NCBI GenBank assembly: GCA_004028795.1
Contig: SAIW01000007.1
Coordinates: 310,001 to 374,000, forward strand
Direction: 5' to 3'
DNA: 64,000 nucleotides
DNA from: Chitinophagaceae bacterium
GTDB taxonomy: Bacteria; Bacteroidota; Bacteroidia; Chitinophagales; Chitinophagaceae
Shown here: piece by piece, positions 43,720 through 53,530 of the stretch
Numbering within the stretch: the first letter of the stretch is position 1
How the letters are laid out: the number at the start of each line of letters is the position of its first letter
Notes under the pieces: generated by a model
The model's database searches: none
What the model saw: only the letters and a program-made list of their open reading frames with translations
What the model was told of the DNA's origin: nothing
Made by a program: the position numbers and the translations under genes

Positions 43720-44232
43720 TTATTTCCATCTTTCTAAGAAATCCCATTTGATTTTGTTGTCACTATATAATGAAGCTGATGAATAATGATATTCTTCAGG
43801 CATTAAACATAAACCTGCTTTTACAGGATTGTTGTGCAAATAATTTAGTTTTTGCAATAGCACATCATTGCTGTGTATTTCAATGCTTAATGAATTTCTT
43901 TCCCAAATTTGGTACTTTCTATCTTTTGCATTCACAAAAAATTGTTGCAACAATTCAGGATTATTATTTCTTAAATCTTTAATCATCATTTGAGCGGTGT
44001 ATTTCATAAATGAATGTTGAATAACAACGGGATTAAAATCATTCATTACTCTCCATATAATATGGATATGGTTGCTCATTATTACAAAGCCATAAACACT
44101 TACTTTGTTTTCTTTAACTAAAAATGCTAAACTATTTGTAAAAATATCCTTGAATTTGTTTTCTGCTAATAGATGCTTCCATTCTGAAATTGTTGCTGTA
44201 AAAAATACTGGATAATGTACAGGAAAATTCAT
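43720..44232 (-). CDS. REP-associated tyrosine transposase (RAYT, IS200-like Y1 family)
   Basis: The 170-residue protein has the Y1/HUH signature: VMSNHIHIIW gives the H55-x-H57 metal-binding pair, and QKLNYLHNNPVKAGL gives the likely nucleophile Y131, followed by PEEYHYSSA, the hallmark of RAYTs. These are single-copy domesticated transposases thought to mobilise REP palindromes. This gene is flanked by them: one copy 6 bp beyond its stop and a 530-bp array beginning 39 bp upstream of its start. All catalytic residues are present, so it may be active. Confidence 0.92.
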   Translation of the reverse strand: MNFPVHYPVFFTATISEWKHLLAENKFKDIFTNSLAFLVKENKVSVYGFVIMSNHIHIIWRVMNDFNPVVIQHSFMKYTAQMMIKDLRNNNPELLQQFFVNAKDRKYQIWERNSLSIEIHSNDVLLQKLNYLHNNPVKAGLCLMPEEYHYSSASLYSDNKIKWDFLERWK

Positions 44233-44270
44233 TAACCGAATATACTAAATTGTATTGGCGAATTTATTAA

Positions 44271-44800
44271 ACGATGTTGGTGAAGAACACGCAACATCGG
44301 CAGAGAGCGAAGCGAAGATTATTGCGATGATGAATATGTAAAATTTTATTCGCCGTTGTTGTGTCTTTCGACCAACAACGTTTTATGGCGTTAAATGCTG
44401 TTGGTGAAGAACACCAACATCGGCGTAGAACACACAACATCGGCGGAGATTGAAACGAAGCTTGTTACGATGATGCATATGCAAATATTATTCGCCGTTG
44501 TTGTGTCTTTCGACCAACAATGTTTTATTGTGTTAAACGATGTTGGTGAAGAACACCAATATCGGCGGAGAAAGCAGGATAATGTATTGGATAATTCATT
44601 AATTGAATATACTAAACGATGTTGGTGAAAAACACGCAACATCGGCGGAGATTGAAGCGAAGATTGTTACGATGATGCATATGTAAATATTATTCGCCGT
44701 TGTTGTGTCTTTCGACCAACAACGTTTTATTATGTTAAACGATGTTGGTGAAGAACACCAACATCGGCGGAGGGGAATGGAATAGCAACATCGGTGGAGT
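44271..44800. repeat. REP/BIME array upstream of the RAYT gene
   Basis: Five direct units GATGTTGGTGAAGAACACCA (44271, 44396, 44538, 44617, 44740) alternate with three inverted units GTTGTTGTGTCTTTCGACCA (44351, 44493, 44694), joined by conserved linkers such as GGCGGAGATTGAAGCGAAGA and ATGATGCATATGTAAATATT. Each unit is a hairpin. This accounts for the whole 585-bp gap between the RAYT gene and the next gene. Units differ by point changes, some compensating within stems. Confidence 0.88.
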
Positions 44801-44817
44801 GAGGAAGCCTATTCTTT

Positions 44818-45324
44818 TTAAAAGCTTAATTCTCTGTATTCTCTTTTGTATTCAGATTTAACTTTATTAAAATAGCGATAAATTATTGTACTGCAAATAT
44901 TACTAGTCCGCAGTATCTCCATTTTAGTTTGTAATTTCCATTTTGATAAATAAATATCGGTGCTAATTTTTTTCCAACCTATTTTTCGTGACGTTAATAT
45001 TTCATTTAGATGGTCTATTGTACAACTATCGCAAGAAAAGTCAATTCTTTGAAAATCGCAATACCCGTCAGTTAAATTGAATGTGAGGCTAATTACAATA
45101 ATTTCCTTTCCATTTATTTTGAGAATCAAGGTATCACCATTTTTTGATTCTGATAATTTATAGTTGTTCTCAATATTCTGTCTCAAATTTCCTTTTTGCT
45201 GAAATGATTTTAAAACTTCCTTTTCAGTATGATTCTTAATTAAAGGAGTGAGTTGTCCGACTGCGTTCACGGAAAATGCAAAGAAAAGTAGCGTAATAAT
45301 TAGTGACTTAACAGTATATGTCAT
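44818..45324 (-). CDS. Secreted protein of unknown function
   Basis: I do not recognise this 168-residue protein. It has an N-terminal signal peptide (MTYTVKSLIITLLFFAFSVNAVGQ), then a mixed charged domain with DGDTL-like SKNGDTLILKINGKEIIVIS and a CDSC motif that could hold a disulfide or metal. It is likely periplasmic. It is AT-rich, and the REP array ends at its stop codon. The 168-bp gap between this gene and the ATPase holds no recognisable feature. Confidence 0.65.
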   Translation of the reverse strand: MTYTVKSLIITLLFFAFSVNAVGQLTPLIKNHTEKEVLKSFQQKGNLRQNIENNYKLSESKNGDTLILKINGKEIIVISLTFNLTDGYCDFQRIDFSCDSCTIDHLNEILTSRKIGWKKISTDIYLSKWKLQTKMEILRTSNICSTIIYRYFNKVKSEYKREYRELSF

Positions 45325-45492
45325 AGCTCAATTTGTTAGAGAGTTTCTGTTTGCCTTGCTGTCAAAATTCGGCGTACTTGGGAAATGAGTTTGCCACTGA
45401 AACCATAGAAATTGCTTACAAACAATTGATTGTAGTAAATTAATAATGTGGCTCGTGGGACACGAACTAAGGTGGGAACAATATCAAATTGA

Positions 45493-47182
45493 TTATTCAT
45501 AAGGTCTAGTGTTAATTCTTAAAACAGAATGGAATGCTTTGTGGATGTAGATTTTAATGTCTCCTAAAAAGTCGGATTTATTACAGGGGGAAAGTTCATT
45601 ATAATAATATTCAACTGGCGTTGTTGGTTTTCTTTTAACCCCAATAATACCAATTCTGTAGAGGATTTCTAGTATCTCACTCAAAAAGACTCTAAAGTTT
45701 AGATTATCACTTTTAGCAGTTTTCCATTTTTGACATGAATCATATAAGTCGCCTTTAAAATAATTTATAAAATCTATTTCAACTAGTAACTCCGCGAAAC
45801 CGTCTTCTTTAATATTTCTTAAGTTGAAACCATCATACATATTATGAAAAAAAGACGTGATCTTGGTAATTTCCCCATAATTCTCACTCCACTCATCTTC
45901 AATAGCATTTAATCTTTCTATTGAGTATTTGATTTCAGCTTGTTTCACTAGGTTTAGTTGTATTAAACTCTTTTCGATAGTCATATCAAAAATTCTATTA
46001 AAGAATGAAATAATATCTCGTGGTCTTAAAAAAGTACGTTCAACTATATAACTAAAAATGAAATTTTCTGATGGTTTCTTATCAAATATTTTGTCCAGTT
46101 TAAGTTCTTTATTTGTAGAGTTTTGGATACGTAAGTCAATCATCATTCGAAGTTCTTTTTCCTTCCAATTTAAATCTAAGAATAATGGTGAAAACTTTTC
46201 TCTTTGACCCCCTCTGTGAGATGTACCGCTAAAGACTTTCATTTGTAAGTTTTCCCTTAAAGAAATTATAATTTTTACACCCTTAAATTTAGTTTGAAAT
46301 TCTTTAATTACTTCAATCATCGACGCAATAAGATCATAAACAACTTGCCGAGATACCCATTCTTTATCTAGGTCATCAATAACAATATAAAATTTTCGTT
46401 GTATGCCATTAAATATATGTTCGCTAAGTAAATCAAGTAAAGTAGTTAGGTCATTGGCTTGTAACTGACTTATAATAGTTTCAGCTTTTGTTTTAACGTC
46501 AAAAATCGTCTTTTCTGAAGTAGAACTACTTATTTCACCTCCAATTTTTACAGCTTTAAATTCAATACCAAGTTCATTTGCAATTTTTGTTTCCAAGTCT
46601 GATTCTATTGATTTTATTCTATATTCTGTTTTTAACCAAAATTCGTCAGACCAAGTTCTGGCATAGTCAATTGCTCTCTTCTTCGCTTCATCACTTTTAC
46701 TCCCAGTAGTTACAGACTCCCATAACCTCTGGAAAAACCCTGTTTTTTTTGTTTCACTTTCAGTAATAAAAAGCTTTATTATTTCAACTATAAATACATG
46801 CTTCCATAGAAGTTTATAAAAGAAATTGAGATTTACATTTTCAGAACGCAAATAATTTAGTATTGTAGAGTTAGAAAGGAATGTTAGAGACATTCTATCA
46901 GGGTCAATAGTCTTGACATAAGGTTCTATTTCGATTATTTTTTTTTATTAAGGCTGATTTACCTGTACCTGTTCTACCTATTATTATACATTTTGGGTTT
47001 GTAACGTTTATTAGGGCATCAAGAGAGCCGTTATCAACAAATACAGATGATAATTGATGGTCAGTTTCTGCATCTGGAGCTCCTATATTAACTTCTTTTT
47101 TTAACTTGTGAATTTGTTTTTTCTCCTGTTGGTTAGTTAGAGGTACCTGTTTGTTTTTTTTAAATTTATTTTTTTTAGTCAT
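45493..47182 (-). pseudogene. P-loop ATPase (Sll1717-like) broken by a frameshift in an A9 run
   Basis: Two ORFs (46904-47182 and 45493-46893) together give one protein of about 560 residues. The first ends just after Walker A GRTGTGKSALIKK; the second has FYKLLWKHVFIVEIIKL and Walker B FYIVIDDLDKEW. The break lies in nine A residues (T9 at 46938-46946). With eight, the frame reads on as IIEIEPYVKTIDPDRMSLTF. The domain layout resembles the Sll1717-type P-loop ATPases of unknown role, sometimes in accessory or defence settings. It could be a true pseudogene, a slippage-dependent gene, or a sequencing error. Confidence 0.7.
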
Positions 47183-47273
47183 AAATGTGATAGTAAATGA
47201 TAAATATACTTTAAAGAACTGTCAACATAATGTTGTGCTAATATAAAAATCATATTTTATAGATAAATGTTTC

Positions 47274-47311
47274 AGCAACAAAAAACCGCAATGCTAAAGG
47301 CATTGCGGTTT
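47274..47311 (-). terminator. gltD terminator
   Basis: A 12-bp stem (AAACCGCAATGC/GCATTGCGGTTT) with a 5-base loop and a T6 run on the minus strand, just past the gltD stop. Confidence 0.9.
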
Positions 47312-47333
47312 CCATATAAATAGTATGTAATAA

Positions 47334-48842
47334 TTATCCTGCTACCAATTCATGCAACAAGCTGCTGTCTTTCGTTTCTAAAACAGAATGCCCCATTAAA
47401 AATTCATCTACTTTTCTGGCACATTCTCTTCCTTCACTTATAGCCCAAACAACCAAGCTTTGTCCTCTACGCATATCACCGGCAGTAAATACTTTCGGTA
47501 TGCTTGTCTGGTATGCTTTTTCAGTGGCTTTTACATTACCGCGTTCATCTAATTCAACACCTAATTCATTCAATAAACCAACATGTTGTGGGTGTACAAA
47601 ACCCATTGCCAATAAAGCTAACTCACAAGGTATTTCTCTTTCACTGCCTGCTACTTCCACAAAGTTGGCGGGGCGGCCATCTACTATTTTCCATTCTAAG
47701 TTTACAATCTTCAGGGCTTTTAAATTGCCGTTATCATCACCCACAAATGCTTTGGTGGCAACAGCCCATTCACGCTCACAACCTTCTTCATGAGAAGTAG
47801 TTGTTTTTAAAATCATCGGGTAAGTAGGCCAAGGCATCAACGATGTACGGCTTTCAGCAGGTTTAGGCATTAACTCAAACTGTGTTACGGTTGCAGCACC
47901 GTGCCTGTTGCTCGTTCCCACACAATCACTTCCTGTATCACCACCACCAATTACCACTACATTTTTACCGGTAGCTTTTACTTCATGGTCTAAAATATTG
48001 CTTTCAATATTGGCATATAATAAACCGTCTTTTCCGGCCACCCGTTTATTGTTTTGCTTTAAAAATTCCATCGCAAAATAAACACCTTTCAATTCTCTGC
48101 CCGGTATGTTTAAATTACGCGGTGCAGTAGAACCGCCTGCCAATACAATAGCATTGTATTCACGCAGTAAATCGTTAATACTAATGTTAACGCCAACATT
48201 GGCATGATACCTGAACGTAACACCTTCTTCTTCCATTACAGCAATACGCCTGTCTATTATCTTTTTTTCTAATTTAAAATCAGGAATACCATAACGCAAT
48301 AAACCACCTGCAGCATCATCTCTTTCAAATACGGTAACCAAATGGCCTGCATAGTTTAACTGTGCAGCAGCAGCTAAACCACTGGGTCCGCTACCGATAA
48401 CAGCAACCTTTTTTCCGGTGCGTACATTGGGTTTGCGGGCTTTTACAAAGCCTTTATCAAAAGCTATTTCAATAATATGTTTTTCAATTTCTTCAATAGC
48501 AACAGGCGGTTGATTAATGCCTAACACACAGGCACTCTCGCAAGGTGCGGGACAAATTCTTCCTGTAAACTCAGGAAAGTTATTGGTTGAGGTAAGAATG
48601 CTGTAAGCTTCTTCCCAATTCTTATCATACACTGCATCGTTAAACTCAGGTATTACATTACCCAACGGGCAGCCGCTATGGCAAAACGGAACACCGCAGT
48701 TCATACAACGTGCAGCCTGTTCATTTAATTTGCTTTCAGAGAAACGTTCAACAAATTCATTGTAGTGTTGTAACCGTTCTGCCACCTTTTTTTTGGCAGG
48801 AGACTCTCTTGTAAATTCTAAAAATCCGGTTGGTTTGCCCAT
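47334..48842 (-). CDS. gltD: Glutamate synthase small subunit
   Basis: The 502-residue flavoprotein passes electrons from NADPH to GltB. The N-terminal Fe-S Cys set CMNCGVPFCHSGCPLG and the CPAPCESACV group are present, then FAD-binding VIGSGPSGLAAAAQL and NAD-binding VIGGGDTGSDCVG, ending TAGDMRRGQSLVVWAI. It is followed by a strong terminator and ends the leu-ilv-glt minus-strand block. Confidence 0.96.
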   Translation of the reverse strand: MGKPTGFLEFTRESPAKKKVAERLQHYNEFVERFSESKLNEQAARCMNCGVPFCHSGCPLGNVIPEFNDAVYDKNWEEAYSILTSTNNFPEFTGRICPAPCESACVLGINQPPVAIEEIEKHIIEIAFDKGFVKARKPNVRTGKKVAVIGSGPSGLAAAAQLNYAGHLVTVFERDDAAGGLLRYGIPDFKLEKKIIDRRIAVMEEEGVTFRYHANVGVNISINDLLREYNAIVLAGGSTAPRNLNIPGRELKGVYFAMEFLKQNNKRVAGKDGLLYANIESNILDHEVKATGKNVVVIGGGDTGSDCVGTSNRHGAATVTQFELMPKPAESRTSLMPWPTYPMILKTTTSHEEGCEREWAVATKAFVGDDNGNLKALKIVNLEWKIVDGRPANFVEVAGSEREIPCELALLAMGFVHPQHVGLLNELGVELDERGNVKATEKAYQTSIPKVFTAGDMRRGQSLVVWAISEGRECARKVDEFLMGHSVLETKDSSLLHELVAG

Positions 48843-48887
48843 AATATAATTAAGAATTAATAATTAATAATGAAGAATGATTTGCTT

Positions 48888-51800
48888 TTAATTTTTCACT
48901 TTTGACTTTTCATTCTTGCTTTGCAATACTTTTTTATAATCTTTCGGGAATACTTTAATAAAATTCTTCAATTGATTATCGAAGTCTTCCAGAATAAATT
49001 TAGCAACAGTGCTTCCTGTGTTTTGATAATGCTTTTCAATCATGCTTCTTAATTCTTCTGCACTTTCATTATCATCAATGGCATCAAGATCAATCATTTC
49101 AGGGTTGCATTTTTCTTTCAGCTTTTCATTTACATCATACACATAAGCAATACCGCCACTCATACCTGCTGCAAAGTTTCTTCCTGTGCCACCCAAAATA
49201 ACAACTCTGCCACCTGTCATGTATTCGCACCCATGGTCTCCAACGCCTTCTACCACTGCGTTTGCACCACTATTACGTACGGCAAAACGTTCACCTGCTT
49301 TACCTCTAATAAATGCTTCACCGCTGGTGGCACCATAGAATGCTACGTTACCGATGATGCTGTTTTTTTCAGGAACAAAGCTTGCTTCTTTAGCAGGATA
49401 TACAATTAACCTTGCACCGCTTAAGCCTTTACCAAAGTAATCATTGGCATCGCCTTCTAATTCTAATGTAATGCCTTTGTTATTGAAGGCACCAAAGCTT
49501 TGTCCTGCAGTGCCTTTGAATTTAAAGTGAATGGTATCATCAGGTAAACCTGCACTTCTGTATATTTTGGTTAACTCATTTGATAAGATAGTACCAACTG
49601 TTCTGTCAGTATTTTTAATGGGGAATGAAGCCGTTACTTTTTCGCCTTTTTCCAAAGCAGGTTTTGCAGCTTTTAATAATTGCCAATCTAATACATCTGC
49701 CAATCCGTGGTCTTGAGCTTCGTTGTTGTATAAGCCAACATATTCTTCTGCAGGCTCTTTGTACAAGATAGGAGATAAGTCTAATTTGGAATATTTCCAA
49801 TGTGTAACGTTTTCTCTTCTTTCCAAACAATCCACCTGGCCAATCATTTCATTAACTGTTTTAAAGCCCAGCTCAGCCATTATTTCTCTTAATTCCTGCA
49901 CCATGAATTTGAAGAAGTTCACTACATGGTCTGCATCGCCGGTAAATCTTTTTCTTAATTCAGGATCTTGTGTTGCCACACCCACAGGGCAGGTATTCAA
50001 ATGACATTTACGCATCATAATGCAACCTTCTACCACCAATGCTGCTGTTGCCACACCCCATTCTTCTGCACCTAATAAAGCAGCAATGGCAATATCTCTA
50101 CCTGTTTTCATTTGTCCATCTGCCTGCACCACCACACGGCTTCTTAATTTATTTTTTACCAATGTTTGATGAGCCTCTGCCAAACCTAATTCCCATGGTA
50201 AACCCGTATGCTTTATAGATGAAATAGGAGAGGCACCTGTTCCACCATCATGCCCTGCAATCAATACTACATCTGCTTTTGCTTTGGTTACACCTGCCGC
50301 AATGGTACCCACACCTGCTTTAGAAACTAACTTCACATTAATGCGTGCATTGCGGTTGGCATTTTTTAAATCGAAGATTAATTGAGCCAAATCTTCAATA
50401 GAATAAATATCGTGATGCGGTGGCGGAGAAATTAAACCAACACCCGGTGTTGAGTGACGAACTTTTCCTATCCATTCATCTACTTTATGTCCCGGTAATT
50501 GCCCGCCTTCACCCGGCTTAGCACCTTGTGCCATTTTTATCTGTAATTCATCTGCTTCAGTTAAGTATAAACTGGTTACACCAAAACGGGCAGAAGCAAC
50601 CTGTTTAATAGCACTACGCATGCTATCGCCGTTGGCTAATCTTTCATAACGCATTTCATCTTCACCACCCTCACCTGTATTACTTTTTCCGCCCAAACGG
50701 TTCATGGCAATAGCTAAAGTACTATGGGCTTCATGTGATATAGAACCGAAGCTCATTGCACCAGTGGCAAATCTTCTATATATGTTTTCTGCGGGTTCAA
50801 CTTCATCAATCGTAATTGAAGGTCTGTTGCGTTTAAATTGAAATAAGCTTCTTAATGTGCAGGCTTTTTCACTTTGTTCGTTTACAACTTTTGAATATTT
50901 TTTGAATGTGTTGTAATCATTCATCTTGGTGGCATATTGCAACAAGTGAATAGTGGTTGGATTGAATAAATGAAACTCACCTTTGCGTTTCCATTGATAA
51001 ACGCCGCCTACCATTAATCTTTCAACAGGTACTTCTGTTTTACTGAATGCAAACTGATGTTTGGCTAAAGCTTCTCTCGCAATTTCATCTAAGCCCATTC
51101 CTTCAATACGTGAGGTTGCTCCCGTGAAATACTTATCTACCACAGTTTTGTTCAAACCTACAATTTCGAAAATCTGTGCACCTTGATATGATTGTAAAGT
51201 AGAGATGCCCATTTTAGAGAATACTTTCAACAAGCCTTCACATACTGCTTTTATATAATTTTTCTTTAAATAATCAGCTTCCAAGTCTGTTTGTAATTTG
51301 CCTGTTAATTTTAAGTCTCTGATAGTTGATAATGCTAAATATGGATTGATGGCAGTTGCACCAAAACCGATTAAACAGGCAAAATGATGTACTTCCCAAA
51401 CATCACCAGCTTCAACAATAATACCTACCTGGCCACGATAACCTTTCCTTATTAAATGATGATGTACAGCAGCACAGGCTAATAAAGAAGGGATAGGAGC
51501 ATGGTCGCTGTCAATAGCTCTGTCTGTTAATATCAATACTTCAAAACCATCTTCTACCGCATCAACTGCATAACGGCAAAGTCTGTCCAAACCCTTTTGC
51601 ATCGAACCCGCATTACCATCTGCACGGAAATACATTTGTAATGTTTTCGCCTGAAAGATGCCTGTATCAATACTTCTTATTTTTTCTAATTCATGATTGT
51701 TGAGTATCGGATGTTTTAAAGCTACATTATGACAATCTAACGGGTCTTCCATTAAAAGGTTTCCCGTACCGCCTGCAAAAGTTGCCAGACTCATTACCAA

Positions 51801-53408
51801 TCTTTCTCTTATCGGGTCAATGGGCGGATTGGTTACCTGTGCAAATAATTGTTTGAAGTAAGCAGATAAATGTTGCGGTTGTTCACTCAATACAGCCAAT
51901 GGCGTATCAGTACCCATACTGCCGATGGGTTCTTTACCATCTAAAGCCATCGGGGCAATAATGGTTTCTAAATCTTCTGTTGAATAACCAAAGGCTTTTT
52001 GATATTTGAATACCTGATCATGTTCTAAATGTGTAAACATTACTCTTGGCTCAGGCAATTCTTCTAAACGGATTTTATATTTATTCAACCACTCACCATA
52101 AGGTTTTTGTGAGCAGATGTTTTGTTTCAGTTCTTCATCGCTGATGATTCTTCCCTGTTCCATATCCACCACAAACATTTTACCCGGCTGTAATCTTCCT
52201 TTTTCAATTACTAAAGATTGGTCAACAGGTAAGGCACCTGTTTCACTTGCCATAATTACTCTGTCATCTTTTGTAACACAATAACGGGAAGGACGAAGGC
52301 CGTTTCTGTCTAATGTTGCACCGATAATTTTTCCATCTGTAAATGAAATAGAAGCGGGGCCATCCCAAGGCTCCATGAATGCTGCATGAAATTCATAAAA
52401 TGCTTTTTTAACAGGTTCCATTGCTTCGTTGCCATCCCATGCTTCGGGTATCAACATCATCATTACATGCGGTAAGCTTCTTCCGCAAAGTGTAAGCAAT
52501 TCAATCATATTATCTAAACAGGCACTATCACTTTGCCCTTCAAAAATGATGGGCAATAACATATCCATTTCTTCTTTGGTGAAGTATGGGGAAGTGAAAC
52601 CTTTCTCACTTGTTTTTAACCAGTTTAAGTTGCCTTGTAAAGTATTTATTTCACCATTATGTGCAATGTAGCGGAATGGTTGTGCTAATTTCCATGAAGG
52701 GAAGGTGTTGGTTGCAAAACGGGAATGCACTAAACCGAATGCACTAACCAATCTTTTATTTTGTAAATCAGGAAAATAATGCCGAACCTGAAGAGAAGTT
52801 AACTGCCCTTTATACACAACTGTTTTATAAGATAGTGATGCAACATAAAAACCTATATTATCTTTTTTTACTGTGTTGTTGATGGTGTGGCTTGCATAGT
52901 TGCGAAGTACAAATAACTTTCTTTCGAGAGCTTCTGCATTGTTGATATGATCGGGGCAGGCAATGAATACCTGTTCCATTTCAGGCTCTACACTTAATGC
53001 TGTTGGGCCAATATCAAAAGGGTTTACAGGCACTTTACGGTATGCGAGAATTTCAAGACCTAACTTTTCAGCAGCACGGTTAAAAATATCTCTGCACTCT
53101 TCTTTCAAACGAATGTCTTTAGGAAAGAATAAAACACCCACACCATACTTACCAAATGCAGGAAGATGTACGCCTAACTTCACACATTCATCAAAGAAAA
53201 ATTCATGCGGTGTTTGAATCATAATACCTGCACCATCGCCGGTATTATTTTCACAACCACATGCACCTCGGTGCTCCATGTTTTCTAACACGGTTAATGC
53301 ATCGGAAATGTTTTGATGAGATTTGTTGCCTTTAATGTTGGCAACAAAACCAATACCGCATGCATCATGCTCAAAGGCGGGATTGTATAAACCTGTTGTA
53401 CTTGCCAT
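48888..53408 (-). CDS. gltB: Glutamate synthase large subunit
   Basis: The 1506-residue enzyme makes two glutamates from glutamine and 2-oxoglutarate. The propeptide ends before catalytic Cys17 (EHDACGIGFVA), followed by the glutaminase domain (NTGDGAGIM), the FMN/synthase domain (GEGGEDEMRYERL, AGHDGGTGASP), 3Fe-4S cysteines (CIMMRKCHLNTCPVG), and a beta-helix end. The start is set at 53408 (MASTTGLYN); a further 21 upstream codons are not family sequence. The C-terminal SKNEKSKVKN comes from an A-rich repeat-like run. It provides the amino donor used by all the branched-chain, His and Trp pathways encoded here. Confidence 0.96.
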   Translation of the reverse strand: MASTTGLYNPAFEHDACGIGFVANIKGNKSHQNISDALTVLENMEHRGACGCENNTGDGAGIMIQTPHEFFFDECVKLGVHLPAFGKYGVGVLFFPKDIRLKEECRDIFNRAAEKLGLEILAYRKVPVNPFDIGPTALSVEPEMEQVFIACPDHINNAEALERKLFVLRNYASHTINNTVKKDNIGFYVASLSYKTVVYKGQLTSLQVRHYFPDLQNKRLVSAFGLVHSRFATNTFPSWKLAQPFRYIAHNGEINTLQGNLNWLKTSEKGFTSPYFTKEEMDMLLPIIFEGQSDSACLDNMIELLTLCGRSLPHVMMMLIPEAWDGNEAMEPVKKAFYEFHAAFMEPWDGPASISFTDGKIIGATLDRNGLRPSRYCVTKDDRVIMASETGALPVDQSLVIEKGRLQPGKMFVVDMEQGRIISDEELKQNICSQKPYGEWLNKYKIRLEELPEPRVMFTHLEHDQVFKYQKAFGYSTEDLETIIAPMALDGKEPIGSMGTDTPLAVLSEQPQHLSAYFKQLFAQVTNPPIDPIRERLVMSLATFAGGTGNLLMEDPLDCHNVALKHPILNNHELEKIRSIDTGIFQAKTLQMYFRADGNAGSMQKGLDRLCRYAVDAVEDGFEVLILTDRAIDSDHAPIPSLLACAAVHHHLIRKGYRGQVGIIVEAGDVWEVHHFACLIGFGATAINPYLALSTIRDLKLTGKLQTDLEADYLKKNYIKAVCEGLLKVFSKMGISTLQSYQGAQIFEIVGLNKTVVDKYFTGATSRIEGMGLDEIAREALAKHQFAFSKTEVPVERLMVGGVYQWKRKGEFHLFNPTTIHLLQYATKMNDYNTFKKYSKVVNEQSEKACTLRSLFQFKRNRPSITIDEVEPAENIYRRFATGAMSFGSISHEAHSTLAIAMNRLGGKSNTGEGGEDEMRYERLANGDSMRSAIKQVASARFGVTSLYLTEADELQIKMAQGAKPGEGGQLPGHKVDEWIGKVRHSTPGVGLISPPPHHDIYSIEDLAQLIFDLKNANRNARINVKLVSKAGVGTIAAGVTKAKADVVLIAGHDGGTGASPISSIKHTGLPWELGLAEAHQTLVKNKLRSRVVVQADGQMKTGRDIAIAALLGAEEWGVATAALVVEGCIMMRKCHLNTCPVGVATQDPELRKRFTGDADHVVNFFKFMVQELREIMAELGFKTVNEMIGQVDCLERRENVTHWKYSKLDLSPILYKEPAEEYVGLYNNEAQDHGLADVLDWQLLKAAKPALEKGEKVTASFPIKNTDRTVGTILSNELTKIYRSAGLPDDTIHFKFKGTAGQSFGAFNNKGITLELEGDANDYFGKGLSGARLIVYPAKEASFVPEKNSIIGNVAFYGATSGEAFIRGKAGERFAVRNSGANAVVEGVGDHGCEYMTGGRVVILGGTGRNFAAGMSGGIAYVYDVNEKLKEKCNPEMIDLDAIDDNESAEELRSMIEKHYQNTGSTVAKFILEDFDNQLKNFIKVFPKDYKKVLQSKNEKSKVKN

Positions 53409-53530
53409 AGTATGGAGTATAAAAAAATTTAAAAAACTTTTCAGTTTTAGGCAAGCGTTGCTAAAATACAATTTGTTTTCAGTTGCCTGCTTAATAACTG
53501 CTTTAATATTCTATTTTATCAGTAGGGTAT

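Noticed and set aside
44391-44642. Two overlapping ORFs (77 and 83 aa) in opposite strands within the array
   Set aside because: They are made only of REP units and linkers; no homology-like pattern.
44271-44800. CRISPR array beside the transposase
   Set aside because: The units are palindromic, alternate in orientation and have conserved linkers rather than unique spacers of fixed length; no cas genes are present. It is a REP/BIME array.
47200-47225. TTGACA promoter for the P-loop ATPase
   Set aside because: A TTGACA occurs but its spacing to TATATTTA is too short, and sigma-70 boxes of this kind are not the norm in this phylum.
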